Part shown: positions 62,697 to 64,000 of the stretch, piece by piece
How positions within the stretch are numbered: the stretch's first letter is position 1
Layout of the letters: each line of letters starts with the position of its first letter
Origin: JAPLKB01 sp964532465
GTDB taxonomy: Bacteria > Desulfobacterota > Syntrophorhabdia > Syntrophorhabdales > Syntrophorhabdaceae
Length of the DNA: 64,000 nucleotides
NCBI GenBank assembly: GCA_964532465.1
Contig: CAZHHX010000015.1
Span: 1 to 64,000, forward strand
Direction of reading: 5' to 3'
Made by a program: the position numbers and the translations under genes
Notes under the pieces: model-generated
The model's input: the letters and a program-made list of their open reading frames with translations, nothing else
Databases searched by the model: none
What the model was told of the DNA's origin: nothing

Positions 62697-63372
62697 CTTC
62701 GGGAAAGATCTGGACAATTGGCGTCGCTATGTTTTAAAAATACACGCGCGCTATATTGAAAAACAGGATGCTTATACCTTTTTGCAATCAGTGGTAGAGA
62801 GATTCGGGCACGAGTTGGTTGCTTCGGAAAATAGAATGAAAAGTAGGATACTTGAGATTGGTGGAGGGGGAGGAGAGCATGTTCGATACGAATTACCCTT
62901 GAAAGATAAAAAGTATATTGTTATCGATATCAATAGTGATCACTTAAAACTTATGATGAAACAATATAACTTGCCTGCCATTGCTGCTGATGGGGCATTT
63001 CTTCCTTTCAGGTCTGGATTATTCGAAAGCTGTGTTTCGATCGGGGTCCTTGAACATATATGTGACCTTGACAGAATGCTTTCCGAGGTCAACAGGGTGC
63101 TTAAAGAAAATGGAGATTTTTTTGTGGTTGTGCCCACTAATGGAAGCTTATGTATAAACTTATTCAAGCTATTTATTAGTTACCCCTCTATGTATATTAA
63201 TGGAATCAGGAAGCCGAGGTATATCTGGAACTACGAAAATGTTAACAACTTTACTCGTGTGCAGTGCATGATTGAAAAGTTTTTCTATATTAATAGAAGT
63301 GAAGCTGTTCCAGTTAAATTTTTACCATGGTTTCTTTCACCCTTATGGTTTTTCCATTGCAAAGTAAAATAA
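62689..63372 (+). CDS. Class I SAM-dependent methyltransferase
   Basis: 227 residues with motif I ILEIGGGGGEHVRYEL, motif II IVIDINSDHLKLM, and the Methyltransf_11-type SIGVLEHICDLDRMLSEV. The overlap with the formyltransferase gene shows translational coupling. Substrate unknown; glycan or lipid-linked intermediate by context. Confidence 0.82.
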   Translation: MYNFGKDLDNWRRYVLKIHARYIEKQDAYTFLQSVVERFGHELVASENRMKSRILEIGGGGGEHVRYELPLKDKKYIVIDINSDHLKLMMKQYNLPAIAADGAFLPFRSGLFESCVSIGVLEHICDLDRMLSEVNRVLKENGDFFVVVPTNGSLCINLFKLFISYPSMYINGIRKPRYIWNYENVNNFTRVQCMIEKFFYINRSEAVPVKFLPWFLSPLWFFHCKVK

Positions 63373-63392
63373 AGTTATAAAGGATCAGGAGA

Positions 63393-64000
63393 ATGCTTCT
63401 AAAAAAAATTAATTCCTTAAAAGGAAATGACACTAGACGTCAACGAGCTCTGGTAGAATTAAATATTATAGGTGACGCAGAAAGAAATGACAACCGAAAG
63501 AAGGGTAGCTCATTCTCGCTCACTTTTAACCTGGTTACCTTTCCAATTGTCTTTATATTGTATACTTTGTTTACTGCTATTTATGTGATTTATCTAATAA
63601 TTGTGAGATTTTTGGGAGGAAAATGTGTTCCAGCTCGGGAATTGCTACCAGATAGAACGCTTAACAAATTGCATGCGTACTGGTCTAAATATCCTCTCGT
63701 GAGTACTTTGAAATTGACCGAGGCTGTTTTTTTTACGAACTACGATGTGCAAAATCCATCACTTGAAGTTGGGGTACATACGGGTCACCATTCATTGGCG
63801 ATTCATGATTATCGCAATGTTACTGTGGGACTTGAATATTTACCTGACTTGGCAATACGTATTCCACAGATCGATACTGAAAGAATATTTCAAGATATAG
63901 TGTCGGCAGATGTTTGTCTTTTGCCGATCATGGATGAAACCTTCGCATCAGTAATTAGCGTTCATAGTATTGATGATATGGAAAGGCCTGCCGCACAGGT
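63393..64000 (+). CDS. Methyltransferase-like protein, 3' end outside the window
   Basis: An open frame from ATG 63393, with AGGAG 5 nt upstream, runs to the window edge (202 codons). An N-terminal membrane segment (about residues 48-72, LVTFPIVFILYTLFTAIYVIYLIIV by position) is followed by LEVGVHTGHHSLAIHD, which resembles SAM-binding motif I with a leading Glu. LEYLPDLAIRIPQ and IFQDIVSADVCLLPIMDE then appear. A membrane-anchored methyltransferase is the best reading, with the C terminus missing. Confidence 0.6.
   Translation, partial: MLLKKINSLKGNDTRRQRALVELNIIGDAERNDNRKKGSSFSLTFNLVTFPIVFILYTLFTAIYVIYLIIVRFLGGKCVPARELLPDRTLNKLHAYWSKYPLVSTLKLTEAVFFTNYDVQNPSLEVGVHTGHHSLAIHDYRNVTVGLEYLPDLAIRIPQIDTERIFQDIVSADVCLLPIMDETFASVISVHSIDDMERPAAQ

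Noticed and set aside
13424..64000. Complete dTDP-L-rhamnose pathway
   Set aside because: Only RmlA is clear. No RmlB or RmlD signature is present, and the cupin is shorter than RmlC.

Overview
The window reads as bacterial chromosome from an anaerobe, most likely a Desulfobacterota-type (syntrophic or sulfate-reducer-like) genome. The grounds are indirect: a two-gene ferredoxin-dependent 2-oxoacid oxidoreductase, several radical SAM enzymes, housekeeping genes of moderate GC, and the short palindromic intergenic repeat (TTCCCGCGAAAGCGGGAA type) common in beta/deltaproteobacteria. I cannot assign a species.

Layout. (1) 1-3416: a loosely packed accessory stretch with an SMR-type efflux protein, a GIY-YIG/T5orf172 nuclease-like protein, a DUF2971 protein, a small membrane protein, and a three-copy 93-nt tandem repeat ending at a strong intrinsic terminator. 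(2) 3461-7133: a methyltransferase (minus strand) and the korA-korB pair (plus strand). (3) 7165-12936: a compact minus-strand run of housekeeping genes: nucleoside phosphorylase, HIT hydrolase, HNH protein, YgjP-like metallopeptidase, beta-CASP RNase-like protein, and a HemN-like radical SAM protein carrying an in-frame repeat-derived insert of about 100 residues. (4) 13424-64000: one very long plus-strand surface-polysaccharide (O-antigen/capsule-like) locus that continues past the right edge.

The polysaccharide locus is preceded by a leader with a match to the ops element (GGCGGTAGCCT, 13311-13321), the signal used by RfaH-type NusG paralogues to carry RNA polymerase through long glycan operons. 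The sugar-nucleotide genes fall into blocks. Gmd, Fcl, RmlA and a nucleotide-sugar dehydrogenase come first. A C-methyltransferase / PLP aminotransferase / cupin epimerase / SDR block follows. Next is a CapE-like 4,6-dehydratase with two DegT proteins and two formyltransferases, which suggests an N-formylated amino sugar. A ColD/RfbH-like His-type dehydrase sits with an SDR (a possible 3,6-dideoxysugar). Two UDP-GlcNAc 2-epimerases and a WbpP-like 4-epimerase complete the set. Assembly genes are a Wzx flippase, a Wzy-like membrane protein and about seven glycosyltransferases; two AsnB-type amidotransferases and several methyltransferases probably decorate the glycan. No priming transferase or Wzz-like chain-length regulator is visible here. 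The last block (54846-64000) differs in character: a deacetylase-like protein, a B12-binding radical SAM protein, a FemAB-like acyltransferase, a toroid (heparinase-like) protein, a SPASM radical SAM protein, a formyltransferase and two methyltransferases.

Most notable observations: (a) tandem active/degenerate pairs, in which an intact DegT is followed by a DegT with Arg at the PLP-lysine position, then by a formyltransferase that has lost its catalytic loop, then by an intact formyltransferase; (b) a glycan gene out of frame by exactly one unit of a (TA)7 tract, i.e. a candidate phase-variable locus; (c) the ops-like leader; (d) a repeat-derived peptide inserted into a radical SAM enzyme; (e) the 93-nt tandem repeat with its terminator.
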